DNA from: JADJLQ01 sp964405735
Lineage (GTDB): Bacteria; Bacteroidota; Bacteroidia; Chitinophagales; Saprospiraceae
Assembly: GCA_964405735.1 (NCBI GenBank)
Contig: CAYOPD010000065.1
Span: 1 to 22,444 of the forward strand
Reading direction: 5' to 3'
DNA length: 22,444 bases
The notes beneath the pieces were generated by a model. The model was not told where the DNA came from and did no database searches. It saw only the letters and a list, made by a program, of their open reading frames with translations. Position numbers and translations under genes: made by a program. Positions within the stretch are counted from its first letter, which is position 1; each line of letters begins with the position of its first letter. Of this stretch, positions 1-8,204 are shown piece by piece.

Positions 1-66
1 ACATTCCTGGTGGATATCAAGGGGGCGATGCCGCATGAATTTGCGAAGCATTATACACGCATCTAA
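1..66 (+). CDS. 3' end of a probable nucleotide-sugar dehydrogenase (partial)
   Basis: Only the last 21 codons are present, in frame 1, ending at a TAA at 64-66. The visible peptide contains FLVDIKGAM and ends HYTRI. A hydrophobic strand followed by D-[VI]-K-G close to the C-terminus is typical of the last Rossmann strand of UDP-sugar 6-dehydrogenases of the WbpA/TviB/WecC type, which oxidise UDP-HexNAc or UDP-hexose to the uronic acid. That would suit a polysaccharide locus that also encodes a UDP-GlcNAc 2-epimerase and an asparagine-synthase-like amidotransferase. The evidence is one short motif plus context, so both family and substrate are tentative. The gene continues to the left of the window. 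Confidence 0.45.
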   Translation, partial: TFLVDIKGAMPHEFAKHYTRI

Positions 67-132
67 ATTTACCTGGCGATCAGTACATTAATCAGGCGAT
101 TAAAGGACCGGATAAAATCGATACGGGATCGA

Positions 133-801
133 TTGTATTCAAAAGCCATACCAGGGAAAGTAACGCTGGGGACGGAAGATACCTGGACGGTATTGACCCA
201 TGTCTTGCCACAACAGCCGATAGTGTATTCAGGCGGTGTAGGGAAAAACATCAGTTTTGAGCTGGAATTGATTAAGTCCTACCGGGCACAGGTTTACTTG
301 TTTGATCCTTCGGACACGGGAATTCATACAATGAAAGCGCTTCCCGCCATACCTGGCATCTGTTTTACACCTGTAGCCTTATCCAATCACAATGGCATAT
401 TACAATTATTCCTTCCGGTCAACCCGGAAGAAGGCTCCTACACGAAGCAAATACACCAAACCGGTTACACCGATACCATTGAGTTTCCATGTCGCAGTGT
501 TGTCAGCCTGATGAAGGAGAATGGCCATACAAGGATAGATATTTTAAAACTGGATATTGAAGGGGCTGAATATGAAGTATTGGAAGACATCATCAAGAAT
601 AATATAGAGGTAGATCAAATTTGTGTGGAGTTTCACCATTTTTTTGATGACATTCCTCGGAAGACTACACGTAAAGCCATGAAAATGTTGCGAGATGCAG
701 GATATGTCAGGATTCACCGGCATGGGCTGGATTTTCTATATAGCCATTCCAGGTTGTTTCATGGAAAACAGGTAGAGAGGCGCTCCTTAAGTCGAAGTTG
801 A
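133..801 (+). CDS. FkbM family SAM-dependent methyltransferase
   Basis: Predicted O-methyltransferase of the FkbM family; in glycan loci these usually methylate a sugar hydroxyl. The SAM-binding first half has SGGVGKNISFE (residues 33-43) and the strand YLFDPS (55-60). The family hallmark ILKLDIEGAEYEVL is at 137-150, followed by VCVEFHHF-type residues (164-170) and the usual late helix KAMKMLRDAGY. The 222-residue length is slightly short for the family. The start is uncertain: TTG at 133 is the nearest conventional start, but the frame is open without a stop from 67, just after the upstream TAA, and contains no ATG before 133. A CTG at 73 would add 20 mostly basic/hydrophobic residues. The stop abuts the next ATG with no gap, implying cotranscription and probable translational coupling. 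AT-richer than the genes from 14013 onward. Confidence 0.85.
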   Translation: MYSKAIPGKVTLGTEDTWTVLTHVLPQQPIVYSGGVGKNISFELELIKSYRAQVYLFDPSDTGIHTMKALPAIPGICFTPVALSNHNGILQLFLPVNPEEGSYTKQIHQTGYTDTIEFPCRSVVSLMKENGHTRIDILKLDIEGAEYEVLEDIIKNNIEVDQICVEFHHFFDDIPRKTTRKAMKMLRDAGYVRIHRHGLDFLYSHSRLFHGKQVERRSLSRS

Positions 802-1752
802 ATGGAATACAGGAAGGGTACAGCCCAACTGCATCACCTTTGGATAAGTCCCAGGACGGGAAAGGCCTTATCCCCTGATTCTTCCGGTGAGCGGTTATCC
901 AATAATGAGGAAGCATACTTCCGAAAGGAAAATGTTTGGGTATTTCTCGAAAATCAACATGAAGCTTACGAAGGCGCATATCTAAATAAGGTAAAGTATG
1001 TTCCGCGCCTTGACACATTTCCCTTTACTATTCCACTATGGATGATGGTTCACGGATATGTCTGGGAAGTTCGACAACAATTTCCACCGGGGGCGCTTTT
1101 ATGCGAATTGGGCTGCGCCTCGGGCGTCAATTATTTTGGCAAGCGCTTTTCGATGATCGGACTTGACTATTCATGGAGCTCTTTGCGGGCCATCGAACAA
1201 TACCTGGAAAGAATACAGGCGGATGCTGTCCGGTTGCCTTTTGCCGATCAAAGTCTTGACGGCATTATCAGTTCCTTTTTCTGGGAACATATTTCGCCGG
1301 GAGATAAAGAGATCATGTTAAAGGAATTTCATCGCGTACTTAAACCCGGAGGTAAAGTAGTGATGCTGTATGACGTTGAAACGCAAAACAGATTTATCGG
1401 GCTCTTGAAAAGAGATGATCTTCGTGCTTACCATCGATTATTCCTGGAAGGAGACTATCATATCGGGTATGAAACGCCCGAGGAAAATGAGAAAAAATTT
1501 GAAACGGCTGATTTCCACGTGTTGAAACATTTTGGTTTGGAACGGACCTTTCTTCAATCGAACTCCGTCTATGTCAAATTGAGCAATATTCCCCGTTGGT
1601 ATGGGAGACTTTCCACATGGATGTGTTGGTTGACAGTATCCGGGATACGGGGTTACCTGCATATGCTGGTGCTTCGCATAGTGGATATTACCATCGGACG
1701 TTTTTTTGATGAGCGCAAATCAAGGATATTCATCTCCGTATTAAAGAAATAG
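802..1752 (+). CDS. Class I SAM-dependent methyltransferase (Methyltransf_11-like)
   Basis: Predicted small-molecule or sugar methyltransferase with a Rossmann SAM domain. Motif I is LLCELGCASG (99-108), the acidic strand-2 end is GLDYS (120-124), and the motif II/III region runs from ADAVRLPFADQSLDGI (140-155) to FFWEHI and EFHRVLKPGGKVVML (175-189). The first 50 residues (ISPRTGKAL ... ENVWVFL) resemble the Trm112-like segment often fused to EPS-locus methyltransferases, but there is no cysteine in them, so no zinc site is likely. The C-terminus is basic and hydrophobic and could touch the membrane. ATG directly follows the upstream stop. The next gene starts 1 nt after this stop. The acceptor cannot be read from the sequence. 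Confidence 0.85.
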   Translation: MEYRKGTAQLHHLWISPRTGKALSPDSSGERLSNNEEAYFRKENVWVFLENQHEAYEGAYLNKVKYVPRLDTFPFTIPLWMMVHGYVWEVRQQFPPGALLCELGCASGVNYFGKRFSMIGLDYSWSSLRAIEQYLERIQADAVRLPFADQSLDGIISSFFWEHISPGDKEIMLKEFHRVLKPGGKVVMLYDVETQNRFIGLLKRDDLRAYHRLFLEGDYHIGYETPEENEKKFETADFHVLKHFGLERTFLQSNSVYVKLSNIPRWYGRLSTWMCWLTVSGIRGYLHMLVLRIVDITIGRFFDERKSRIFISVLKK

Positions 1753-1753
1753 G

Positions 1754-2911
1754 ATGAAAGTCACGATCTCGTGTGTCGGCAGGTTTCATGCGTACCATTT
1801 GGCCGCAGAGCTCGAAAAGCATGCGGTTCTCCGAACCTTAATCACGACCTATCCTGAATTTGAAGTCAGGAAATACGGGGTGCCATCCCAAAAGATTAAA
1901 TCTGTGGTCCACTGGGAATTCGTGTTCAGAGCCCTGATGAAGGGATGCCGTCTTACAGGGGTCAATGCCAACCTGCTATTGCCCCGCCTCCATCAATGGT
2001 ATGACCATATGGCTAAGGTCAGAATTCCGGTTGATACGACGGTATTTGTCGGTTGGTCAGGTGTTTCGGAAAATGCGTTGCTGTATGCGAAGTCGCTGGG
2101 TGCATTGACCATACTGGAGCGATGTTCATCCCATATCGGTGTGCAGACAGCATTATTGCAGGAGGAATACAAGCGGTATCATCCAAAAGGGGATTATTGT
2201 TTTACCCATCCCCGGGTGATCGAAAAGGAACTTCGGGAATATGAAATTGCCGATTATATAAGCGTGCCATCGACATTTGCCAAAAACAGTTTTTTGAGCA
2301 AACATTTTCCGGAAAGTAAAATCGTGCAGAATCCATATGGCGTCAACCTGACGAAATTTGTGCCTGGTGTTAAGCATGACAACATCTTCCGGGTGCTATT
2401 TGTCGGTCAAATGTCTTTACGAAAGGGCGTTCATTATCTTCTCGAAGCTTTTTCCAGCCTGAAAATAAAGGAAGCGGAATTAGTCCTTATCGGCAGCATG
2501 ATGGACGAAATGAAACCTTTTCTGGAAAAATACAACAAAGGCGTCCGGTATCTTGGTGTAAAAACACAACAGGAACTTGTATACCATTATCAGCAAGCTT
2601 CCGTGTTTGTTATTTGTTCTATAGAAGAAGGTATGGCATATGTGCAGGCACAGGCGATGGCCTCCGGTCTTCCCCTGATCTGCACCACGAATACCGGGGG
2701 CGATGATCTCATTCGAAATGGCCGCGAAGGGTTTGTCATTCCGATCCGGAATGTGCAAGCCATTCAGGAAAAAATCGAATGGATGTATGAACATCAGGAG
2801 GAAGCAAAACATATGGGTGCTTTGGCCCGGGAACGAGTGGCATCCGGATTCACGTGGGGAGAATATGGGGATCGCTATTATCAATTTCTCACGACGCAAG
2901 CGGAACGATAA
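1754..2911 (+). CDS. Glycosyltransferase family 4 (GT-B fold)
   Basis: Predicted retaining GT4 glycosyltransferase acting at the cytoplasmic face on the lipid-linked repeat unit. The C-terminal donor-binding domain starts near IFRVLFVGQMSLRKGVHYLLEA (211-232). It includes ADYISVPSTFAKNSF (166-180) in the linker and the nucleotide-sugar loop SIEEGMAYVQAQAMASGLP (289-307). The usual E-x7-E pair reads E-x7-Q here, because the second glutamate is Gln300. The same E..VQAQA form occurs in other GT4 enzymes from memory, so it need not mean inactivity. The N-terminal half carries ERCSSHI (122-128), seen in a subgroup of GT4 proteins. 385 residues is normal. It starts 1 nt after the preceding stop. 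Sugar donor unknown. Confidence 0.9.
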   Translation: MKVTISCVGRFHAYHLAAELEKHAVLRTLITTYPEFEVRKYGVPSQKIKSVVHWEFVFRALMKGCRLTGVNANLLLPRLHQWYDHMAKVRIPVDTTVFVGWSGVSENALLYAKSLGALTILERCSSHIGVQTALLQEEYKRYHPKGDYCFTHPRVIEKELREYEIADYISVPSTFAKNSFLSKHFPESKIVQNPYGVNLTKFVPGVKHDNIFRVLFVGQMSLRKGVHYLLEAFSSLKIKEAELVLIGSMMDEMKPFLEKYNKGVRYLGVKTQQELVYHYQQASVFVICSIEEGMAYVQAQAMASGLPLICTTNTGGDDLIRNGREGFVIPIRNVQAIQEKIEWMYEHQEEAKHMGALARERVASGFTWGEYGDRYYQFLTTQAER

Positions 2912-2917
2912 AGAAGA

Positions 2918-4300
2918 ATGCGCATCCGTACACTTATGCTGCTATTGATTCCATTTTTCATGACTGCTTTTTCCTATGCCCAAGTTCCTTCCCTTCGGGC
3001 CGACCGGATAACAGAGAAAAAACGAATGATAACCTGGCGGAAAGAATTGCTTATCCGGCAGGATATCGTCATAGAATCGGAGGTCACGATCATGCCTCAG
3101 GCCTATATCCGAACCGCAAAAGGGGCCACCATAACTTTCAAAAAAAGAGTTACCATTCTAGGTGAATCCCAGGTATTTGATCCTGGTGCCAATCTGATTT
3201 TTGATCCTGGTGCCCTCAGTGAATTAAACATTTCGTGGTTTGGTGCCACCGGATATGATGAGACGGATGACACAAAAGCTTTTCAAAAGGCCATTTCCAT
3301 AGCCGAAAAGATACCCACCACCACAACGCTGATCATCCCTGTCGGCCGGTATTTTATCTCGGAGACCCTTTCATCGGGAGATGGCCAGCCTGGCCGAAAA
3401 GCAATCAATTGGCAAGGCAAAGGTGTCAGCAATGACAATGTGCAGGGAGCATCCCTGAGCTGGAAGGGATCGCCTGGCGGAACGATGATTGTCATCCAAA
3501 ACGCAAGTCAGTTTATCATCGAAAACCTGGATTTCACGGCGGAGGCAGGTTCTTTTCTCCAATACAATATCGAACTGCGGCCCATGCTCCATGCCGGCTA
3601 TCTGCGGCATTGTTCTTTTTCCGGCACCACCGGCGATCAATCAGCGAACATCAACCTGAACGACGGTGACGGGGACCAGGTTTCGGAAATTCACATCGAA
3701 AACTGCATATTCAATGGTATAGCGCCCTCCAGAAAAAATCCTTCCGGCTCAGCCATTCGGGGAGGCCTGGCTAACACAAAGAATTTCTACATCCAGGCAT
3801 GCTCGTTTGATCAATATGAAAAGGCTGCGATTGACATACACAATTCAGATATACTTCATGTAGAAGGATGCACGTTTTCGAATAACGAAATCGATATTTC
3901 CTGCCTGCTCTGCGGCACCTATGCCATTAGTAATTATAGCGAGCATTCCCGCGCCTTTTTCAACGGATCATTCAGCAGCAATGTGGCCTTTACCACCCTC
4001 ATCAACAATAATTTCACCGGAAACCCCGCGGATGGGTATGTAGTCCGCGACGGTTCCGGCAGCCTCGTCCTTGTCAATAATAATTTCGGCGGAACTGATC
4101 AACGCGAGGATAACAACCGGATACGGTGGGAAGAAGGTTTGCTAAATCCCATTTACAGTACGGGAAATTTTTATAAGAACGCCAGCGCAGACCATCCCCC
4201 TTTCTATAACCGGAGCCATCAACCCAGGGTCAGTCATGTCACCTCCGTGGGGGACATCGGGGGTCGCAATGCTTTGGAACGAAAGCAGATTGAACGATAG
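2918..4300 (+). CDS. Secreted right-handed beta-helix protein (pectate-lyase-like fold)
   Basis: The N-terminus is a clear signal peptide: MRIRT, a hydrophobic stretch LMLLLIPFFMTAF, then SYAQ with likely cleavage after Ala21. There is no lipobox cysteine. After a beta-rich lead comes ISWFGATGYDETDDTKAFQ (105-123), the entry motif of Pectate_lyase_3 / GH28-like beta-helix proteins (G-A-x-G-D-x-x-x-D-D-T-x-A-F). Many short beta turns follow, with repeats such as INNNF and VNNNF near the C-terminus. I see no Por-type T9SS sorting domain at the end (LERKQIER), so periplasmic or outer-surface retention is possible. The family includes polysaccharide lyases, hydrolases and uronate epimerases. Catalytic residues cannot be assigned by eye. 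Its place among glycosyltransferase genes suggests action on the exported polymer. It starts 6 nt after the GT4 gene. Confidence 0.8.
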   Translation: MRIRTLMLLLIPFFMTAFSYAQVPSLRADRITEKKRMITWRKELLIRQDIVIESEVTIMPQAYIRTAKGATITFKKRVTILGESQVFDPGANLIFDPGALSELNISWFGATGYDETDDTKAFQKAISIAEKIPTTTTLIIPVGRYFISETLSSGDGQPGRKAINWQGKGVSNDNVQGASLSWKGSPGGTMIVIQNASQFIIENLDFTAEAGSFLQYNIELRPMLHAGYLRHCSFSGTTGDQSANINLNDGDGDQVSEIHIENCIFNGIAPSRKNPSGSAIRGGLANTKNFYIQACSFDQYEKAAIDIHNSDILHVEGCTFSNNEIDISCLLCGTYAISNYSEHSRAFFNGSFSSNVAFTTLINNNFTGNPADGYVVRDGSGSLVLVNNNFGGTDQREDNNRIRWEEGLLNPIYSTGNFYKNASADHPPFYNRSHQPRVSHVTSVGDIGGRNALERKQIER

Positions 4301-4365
4301 ACCGTACTATGACAACAGTTGAAATGGGGCCATTCGGTATATAAGCAACAAAATATTCTCGAGGA

Positions 4366-5400
4366 ATGAGGTGGGCAATCATAGGGGCATCAGGGCCGGA
4401 TACTTTTGAGTTTCACTTGCAGGACACGCTTCAGCATATGGGGCACGAAGTCCGCCTGTTTGACCTTACGCTCGGGGCCTATAAGGGCAGACTGATTCAT
4501 TATTGGGTCCGGCGCATATCGGAGGCGTATGACCGGAAAAAAGCCAGGATGGTAGCGAATTCCATTTTACGGGCGGAACCAGATATTGTTCTCGCTGTTT
4601 ATCGGCATATCCATCCCGATACGATTGCCTATATCAAGCGGGAGCGGCCGGATCTGCCGGTCATACATGTCAACCAGGATAACCTGACAACGCTTGAGCA
4701 GCAGCAGGTGCTGGCTTCAAACTATGACTGCATTTTCACGAAGGACCCTTACCTGGCCAAAACCTTCCGGGATAAGGCCGGACTGAATGCGCACTATCTG
4801 CCGGAGTCCTTTAATCCGCGGGTGCACAGACCTCCGGCAGTCAACAGGCGGGAAATCGAGAAAGAACTTGATCTGGATGTGTTGGTTTTTGGCACCTTTT
4901 ATCCTTATCGCAACCGTTTTGTGGAGGGCATTCTGCGGCCCGGAAGGAAAATCAGGTTGTATGGATCGGAAGGACCGTTTTTCCCTGACCGGCTCCGGCC
5001 CTATTTTGCCGGCCACGTGATTTTGCATGAAGAAAAATCAAGGCTTTTATACGGGGCACGTATTGTGTTGAATAATTTCTTCTATGGCGAAATCGAAGGC
5101 GTCAACTGCAAGTATTTTGAGATAAACGGGATCGGGGCTTTTCAGCTTTGCGATTTTAAGGCGGTATTGCATGAATATTCACCTGTAACTCCTGCCGCCT
5201 ACTCTTTTACTTCACTGGAAGAGGTCAATGATTTGATAGCGAAGTATGTGGATAAGCCGGATCTGCGTTATGAAATTGCCGAACAACAACGACAGCATTT
5301 CCTGGCGAATCATACCTATGAACACCGTATCCAGACGATTCTGGAATCAATTGGAAGAGGCGGGAAATCGGCTTCCCGGGTCATCTATGGAATGGATTAA
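4366..5400 (+). CDS. CgeB-like glycosyltransferase (GT-B, Glyco_trans_1_2 C-terminus)
   Basis: Resembles the CgeB/spore-maturation-type glycosyltransferases. The N-terminal domain opens with AIIGASGPDTFEFHLQDTL (4-22) and contains LPVIHVNQDN (about 100-109) and NYDCIFTKDPY, matching the family pattern in which the acceptor-side domain ends in a D-x-x-[FV]-T-K-D step. The C-terminal domain has VFGTFYPYRNRF, then NNFFYGEIEGVNCKYFEING (about 232-251), then GAFQLCDF, and closes with NHTYEHRIQTIL. All are typical of PF13524-like tails. 344 residues is normal. The ATG at 4366 is preceded by a GAGGA only 1 nt upstream, too close to work as a Shine-Dalgarno. A 65-nt gap precedes it and the GTG start of the flippase follows 18 nt later. 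Donor and acceptor unknown. Confidence 0.8.
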   Translation: MRWAIIGASGPDTFEFHLQDTLQHMGHEVRLFDLTLGAYKGRLIHYWVRRISEAYDRKKARMVANSILRAEPDIVLAVYRHIHPDTIAYIKRERPDLPVIHVNQDNLTTLEQQQVLASNYDCIFTKDPYLAKTFRDKAGLNAHYLPESFNPRVHRPPAVNRREIEKELDLDVLVFGTFYPYRNRFVEGILRPGRKIRLYGSEGPFFPDRLRPYFAGHVILHEEKSRLLYGARIVLNNFFYGEIEGVNCKYFEINGIGAFQLCDFKAVLHEYSPVTPAAYSFTSLEEVNDLIAKYVDKPDLRYEIAEQQRQHFLANHTYEHRIQTILESIGRGGKSASRVIYGMD

Positions 5401-5418
5401 GCCGGAAAGACAAAACGG

Positions 5419-6789
5419 GTGCTGAAAAAAAGAATCATAGCGGGCTTGTCGGGCAATGTACTGCTTCAAGCCGTCAACGCGATGATTCAGATCTTCGGTG
5501 TACCCCTGTGCCTGGCGTATTGGAAACAGGATTATTACGGCGAATGGTTATTGCTTTTTACCATACCGGGGTACCTCAGTGTGAGTGATTTCGGGTTGGG
5601 CACTTCCTCCACGGCAGAAATGTCGATGATGGCGGAAGATCAGCGTCAACACGAAATACAACCGCTATTGCGCAGCGTATTTTGGGTTATCGTCCTCTGG
5701 GGGTTTATCCCGTTTGGGCTTTTATTAGCGTCCAATTATTTCTGGCCCTGGTATTCCTGGCTAAAACTTCAGGCGGTTCAGGTACATGAATTCAAAGCCA
5801 CATTCCCCATCCTGGTCTTGTATATTTATTTATCATTATTTCTGACTGTCCCGCTCAATTATTACCGGGTTATCAAGCAGTATCATGTGGAGCGGTACAT
5901 ATCCACGGTGTACAAACTGCTGGAGTTTGGTGTCCTGTTGATTTTGGTGCTCAGGGGATTGGGTATTTTTGCCGTGGCCCTGGGTTACCTGTTGCTGCGC
6001 ACCCTTTATTTTTTCTTCATTGTCTTTGATCTGCACAGGAGGTCTGAAATTTTTCGCTTATGGCCGGTGCAGGTACATTTTCGGGAAGTACGTAAAATCC
6101 TGAAACCGGGCATCTCCGGGTTGTTTTTTTATTTGGGAGGCAACCTCCTCAATCAGGGTCTGAGCACCATCATCGGGCTCAATTTCGGACCCAGGAAACT
6201 GGTTATGTTCAATACGGTCCGGATGATGACCAATCTGGCCAAGCAGGTATTCAATGTCGTCAACCTGTCCCTTTATTCAGAGTTTAGCTTTGCCTATGGA
6301 GCCAAAAACATGCGTCTGATGCAGCGGCTTGTGCGATCCAGCCTTTTCATCAACCTGGTCATGTCGGGAGGCGCTGCCATTGTCCTGTTTTTCTTTGGCA
6401 ACCTTTTATTGCATTGGTGGACGAAGGGGGTAGTTTACACGGAACCACTATTCCTGGGGATATTTTTGTTGTATACGGTATTGGGCGCGATCAGTTCAGT
6501 CGCGATCACGGTCGTGTTTGCCACGAATTCTTTCAGGAACACAGGTCTCCAATATCTTTTGTTGGTCAGCACCCTGATTATCATCAATGCCCTTTGGGTA
6601 AAGGCCCTGGGGCTCAATATGACCGCACTTACCCTCGTCCTTTTTGAATTGCTCATGATATGGTTGTGTGGCAAAGTAGTCTTAACCTTTATTCAGACAG
6701 ACTGGAAGCGACTGCTCAGGGCCATGTCCTACCGGGATCTGTTGCCGGACCGGGAACCGAGGGATGCAAGCAGAATGTCCCGGGAGTAG
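5419..6789 (+). CDS. wzx: Wzx-type lipid-linked oligosaccharide flippase (MATE/PST superfamily)
   Basis: Polytopic membrane protein of 456 residues with about a dozen hydrophobic segments, the size and layout of PST/Wzx flippases that move undecaprenyl-linked repeat units across the inner membrane. The N-terminus LSGNVLLQAVNAMIQIFGVPL followed by WLLLFTIPGYLSVSDFGLG is the usual opening: a first helix, then a loop with the D-x-G-L-G motif shared with many flippases. FFYLGGNLLNQGLSTIIGL begins the second half, as expected for the internally repeated fold. Start is GTG, supported by GGAAAGA (5404-5410) about 8 nt upstream. Its neighbour is the putative polymerase, which strengthens the assignment. 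An exporter for another lipid-linked product is possible. Confidence 0.85.
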   Translation: MLKKRIIAGLSGNVLLQAVNAMIQIFGVPLCLAYWKQDYYGEWLLLFTIPGYLSVSDFGLGTSSTAEMSMMAEDQRQHEIQPLLRSVFWVIVLWGFIPFGLLLASNYFWPWYSWLKLQAVQVHEFKATFPILVLYIYLSLFLTVPLNYYRVIKQYHVERYISTVYKLLEFGVLLILVLRGLGIFAVALGYLLLRTLYFFFIVFDLHRRSEIFRLWPVQVHFREVRKILKPGISGLFFYLGGNLLNQGLSTIIGLNFGPRKLVMFNTVRMMTNLAKQVFNVVNLSLYSEFSFAYGAKNMRLMQRLVRSSLFINLVMSGGAAIVLFFFGNLLLHWWTKGVVYTEPLFLGIFLLYTVLGAISSVAITVVFATNSFRNTGLQYLLLVSTLIIINALWVKALGLNMTALTLVLFELLMIWLCGKVVLTFIQTDWKRLLRAMSYRDLLPDREPRDASRMSRE

Positions 6790-6845
6790 CGCTTGGTTAA
6801 ATATCGTGCTCTTGACAGGGAGATTATAAAAATGAATTTGCACGG

Positions 6846-8156
6846 ATGCACCTTACGGTTTTAGAATGGATCAGCCTGGTTTTTTCCGCCTGGTGTATCT
6901 ACCGGTTTATCCGTGAGCTGGGGGTACAGATCAATATTGTCCATGCCATAGCCACCATTACATGCATGATATACCTTGTTATGCCCGTGGTAGCATACAC
7001 TATTTACAACAAGTATAATGATCTTGCCAGGCTTTTTCAAACAGTAATGCCCATTAAGTCAAATGTCTATTTTAGTTATGCCTTGCCAGCAACAGTTGCT
7101 TTGGTAGCAGGATTGTTCTGGCCACTTCGGCGAAAGGGAGAAAGGACGGACTTTGGGCTATTGCAACAGGCAGAAAACTATCTTGCCGGAAAGCATTTTC
7201 TTGGTCACACCTTTGTCATTGTTGGATTAGTTTGTGGCTTGCTGTTACGTATTGTTCCCGACTCGTTCAGAGGTATTATTCTATTTACAAATCAACTCAT
7301 TTTTATTGGGGTATTTTATCTGCTGTTCAGTCCAGTACGTTATAAAGGACTGGTATTAGTCCTCGCCTTAATTATTTTATTTTTTCAGGTGGTCAATACC
7401 GGTATGTATGGTGAATTAATATTCTGGAGCCTTCTTTTATTAATTTACTTATTAATGAAAATAACACGGGTACGACTTATTTATAAATTGTGCCTGATAG
7501 TATTCGGATTAACTGCAATTTTGTTTATTCAGTCAATTAAACAAGAATACCGGGCACGTACCTGGGATGATAATACGCAAACGAGAGATGTCGGCTTTTT
7601 TCTCCAATTAATTCAAGACCGGATTACGAAGCCCTCTACATTAGTGGAGCCAAAGCGTTTGTATTCCATGACGACCCGTGGAAATCAGGGATTTCTTCTT
7701 GCCCGAACCATTGATTATGTTCCCAGCAGAGAACCTTTTACCCGCGGGGAAACAATCCTAACCTCGATAGAAGCATCCCTGGTTCCGAGGATATTCTGGA
7801 AAGACAAACCAGCACTTGGAGGCATGGCTATGACATGCAGATTTCTTGGGGATTGCGGGAAGAGGAATTACAGTTATAACATTGGGCAGATCGGCGAGGC
7901 ATATGTCAATTTTGGTAAAGGGGGAGGCGTTGTATTTATGTTCGTTTATGGGTTTTTTATTAATTGGATGATTCGCATTGCAAAAAGATTGTCAGGGCTT
8001 TATCCAACCATCATTTTATGGATACCGTTATTGTTTTATTCCGCTTTTTCAATGGAAACGGATGTTCTTACTTTTCTGAATTCATTTGTCAAGGGGGTTA
8101 TCTTTTGTGGCGGTATTTTCCTTTTTTTCAGATTATTCCTTCGCTGGAAAATATAA
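6846..8156 (+). CDS. wzy: Wzy-like O-antigen/capsule polymerase (polytopic membrane protein)
   Basis: 436 residues with roughly ten or more hydrophobic segments, for example LEWISLVFSAWCIYRFI, ATITCMIYLVMPVVAY, LVLVLALIILFFQVV, LIFWSLLLLIYLLM and a C-terminal pair. A long soluble loop lies between about residues 225 and 345 (from QEYRARTWDDNTQT to MTCRFLGDCGKRNYS), with many basic and aromatic residues. That topology is typical of Wzy polymerases and O-antigen-ligase-like proteins, which are poorly conserved in sequence. The position after wzx and among glycosyltransferases supports polymerase over ligase. The ATG at 6846 lacks a good ribosome site; an AGGGAG at 6817-6822 is better spaced from an out-of-frame ATG at 6832. 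Marked AT-rich composition starts here. Confidence 0.75.
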   Translation: MHLTVLEWISLVFSAWCIYRFIRELGVQINIVHAIATITCMIYLVMPVVAYTIYNKYNDLARLFQTVMPIKSNVYFSYALPATVALVAGLFWPLRRKGERTDFGLLQQAENYLAGKHFLGHTFVIVGLVCGLLLRIVPDSFRGIILFTNQLIFIGVFYLLFSPVRYKGLVLVLALIILFFQVVNTGMYGELIFWSLLLLIYLLMKITRVRLIYKLCLIVFGLTAILFIQSIKQEYRARTWDDNTQTRDVGFFLQLIQDRITKPSTLVEPKRLYSMTTRGNQGFLLARTIDYVPSREPFTRGETILTSIEASLVPRIFWKDKPALGGMAMTCRFLGDCGKRNYSYNIGQIGEAYVNFGKGGGVVFMFVYGFFINWMIRIAKRLSGLYPTIILWIPLLFYSAFSMETDVLTFLNSFVKGVIFCGGIFLFFRLFLRWKI

Positions 8157-8204
8157 ATTGTTTCGAGCCATGATGTATCGGAACAGAAATCCAAATAGGC
8201 CAGA

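Noticed and set aside
4309..4344. Mini-ORF MTTVEMGPFGI in the gap before the CgeB-like gene.
   Set aside because: No ribosome site, no known leader-peptide pattern, and any ATG in a short gap gives such an ORF by chance.
4301..4365. Possible terminator or promoter in the 65-nt gap before the CgeB-like gene.
   Set aside because: Only a 4-bp ACCG/CGGT match can be paired, no T-run follows, and no promoter consensus is convincing.
6812..6830. TTGACA followed by TATAAA ahead of wzy, resembling a sigma-70 promoter.
   Set aside because: The two boxes are only about 7-8 nt apart, far from the 16-18 nt needed, and the likely Bacteroidota host uses a different promoter consensus.
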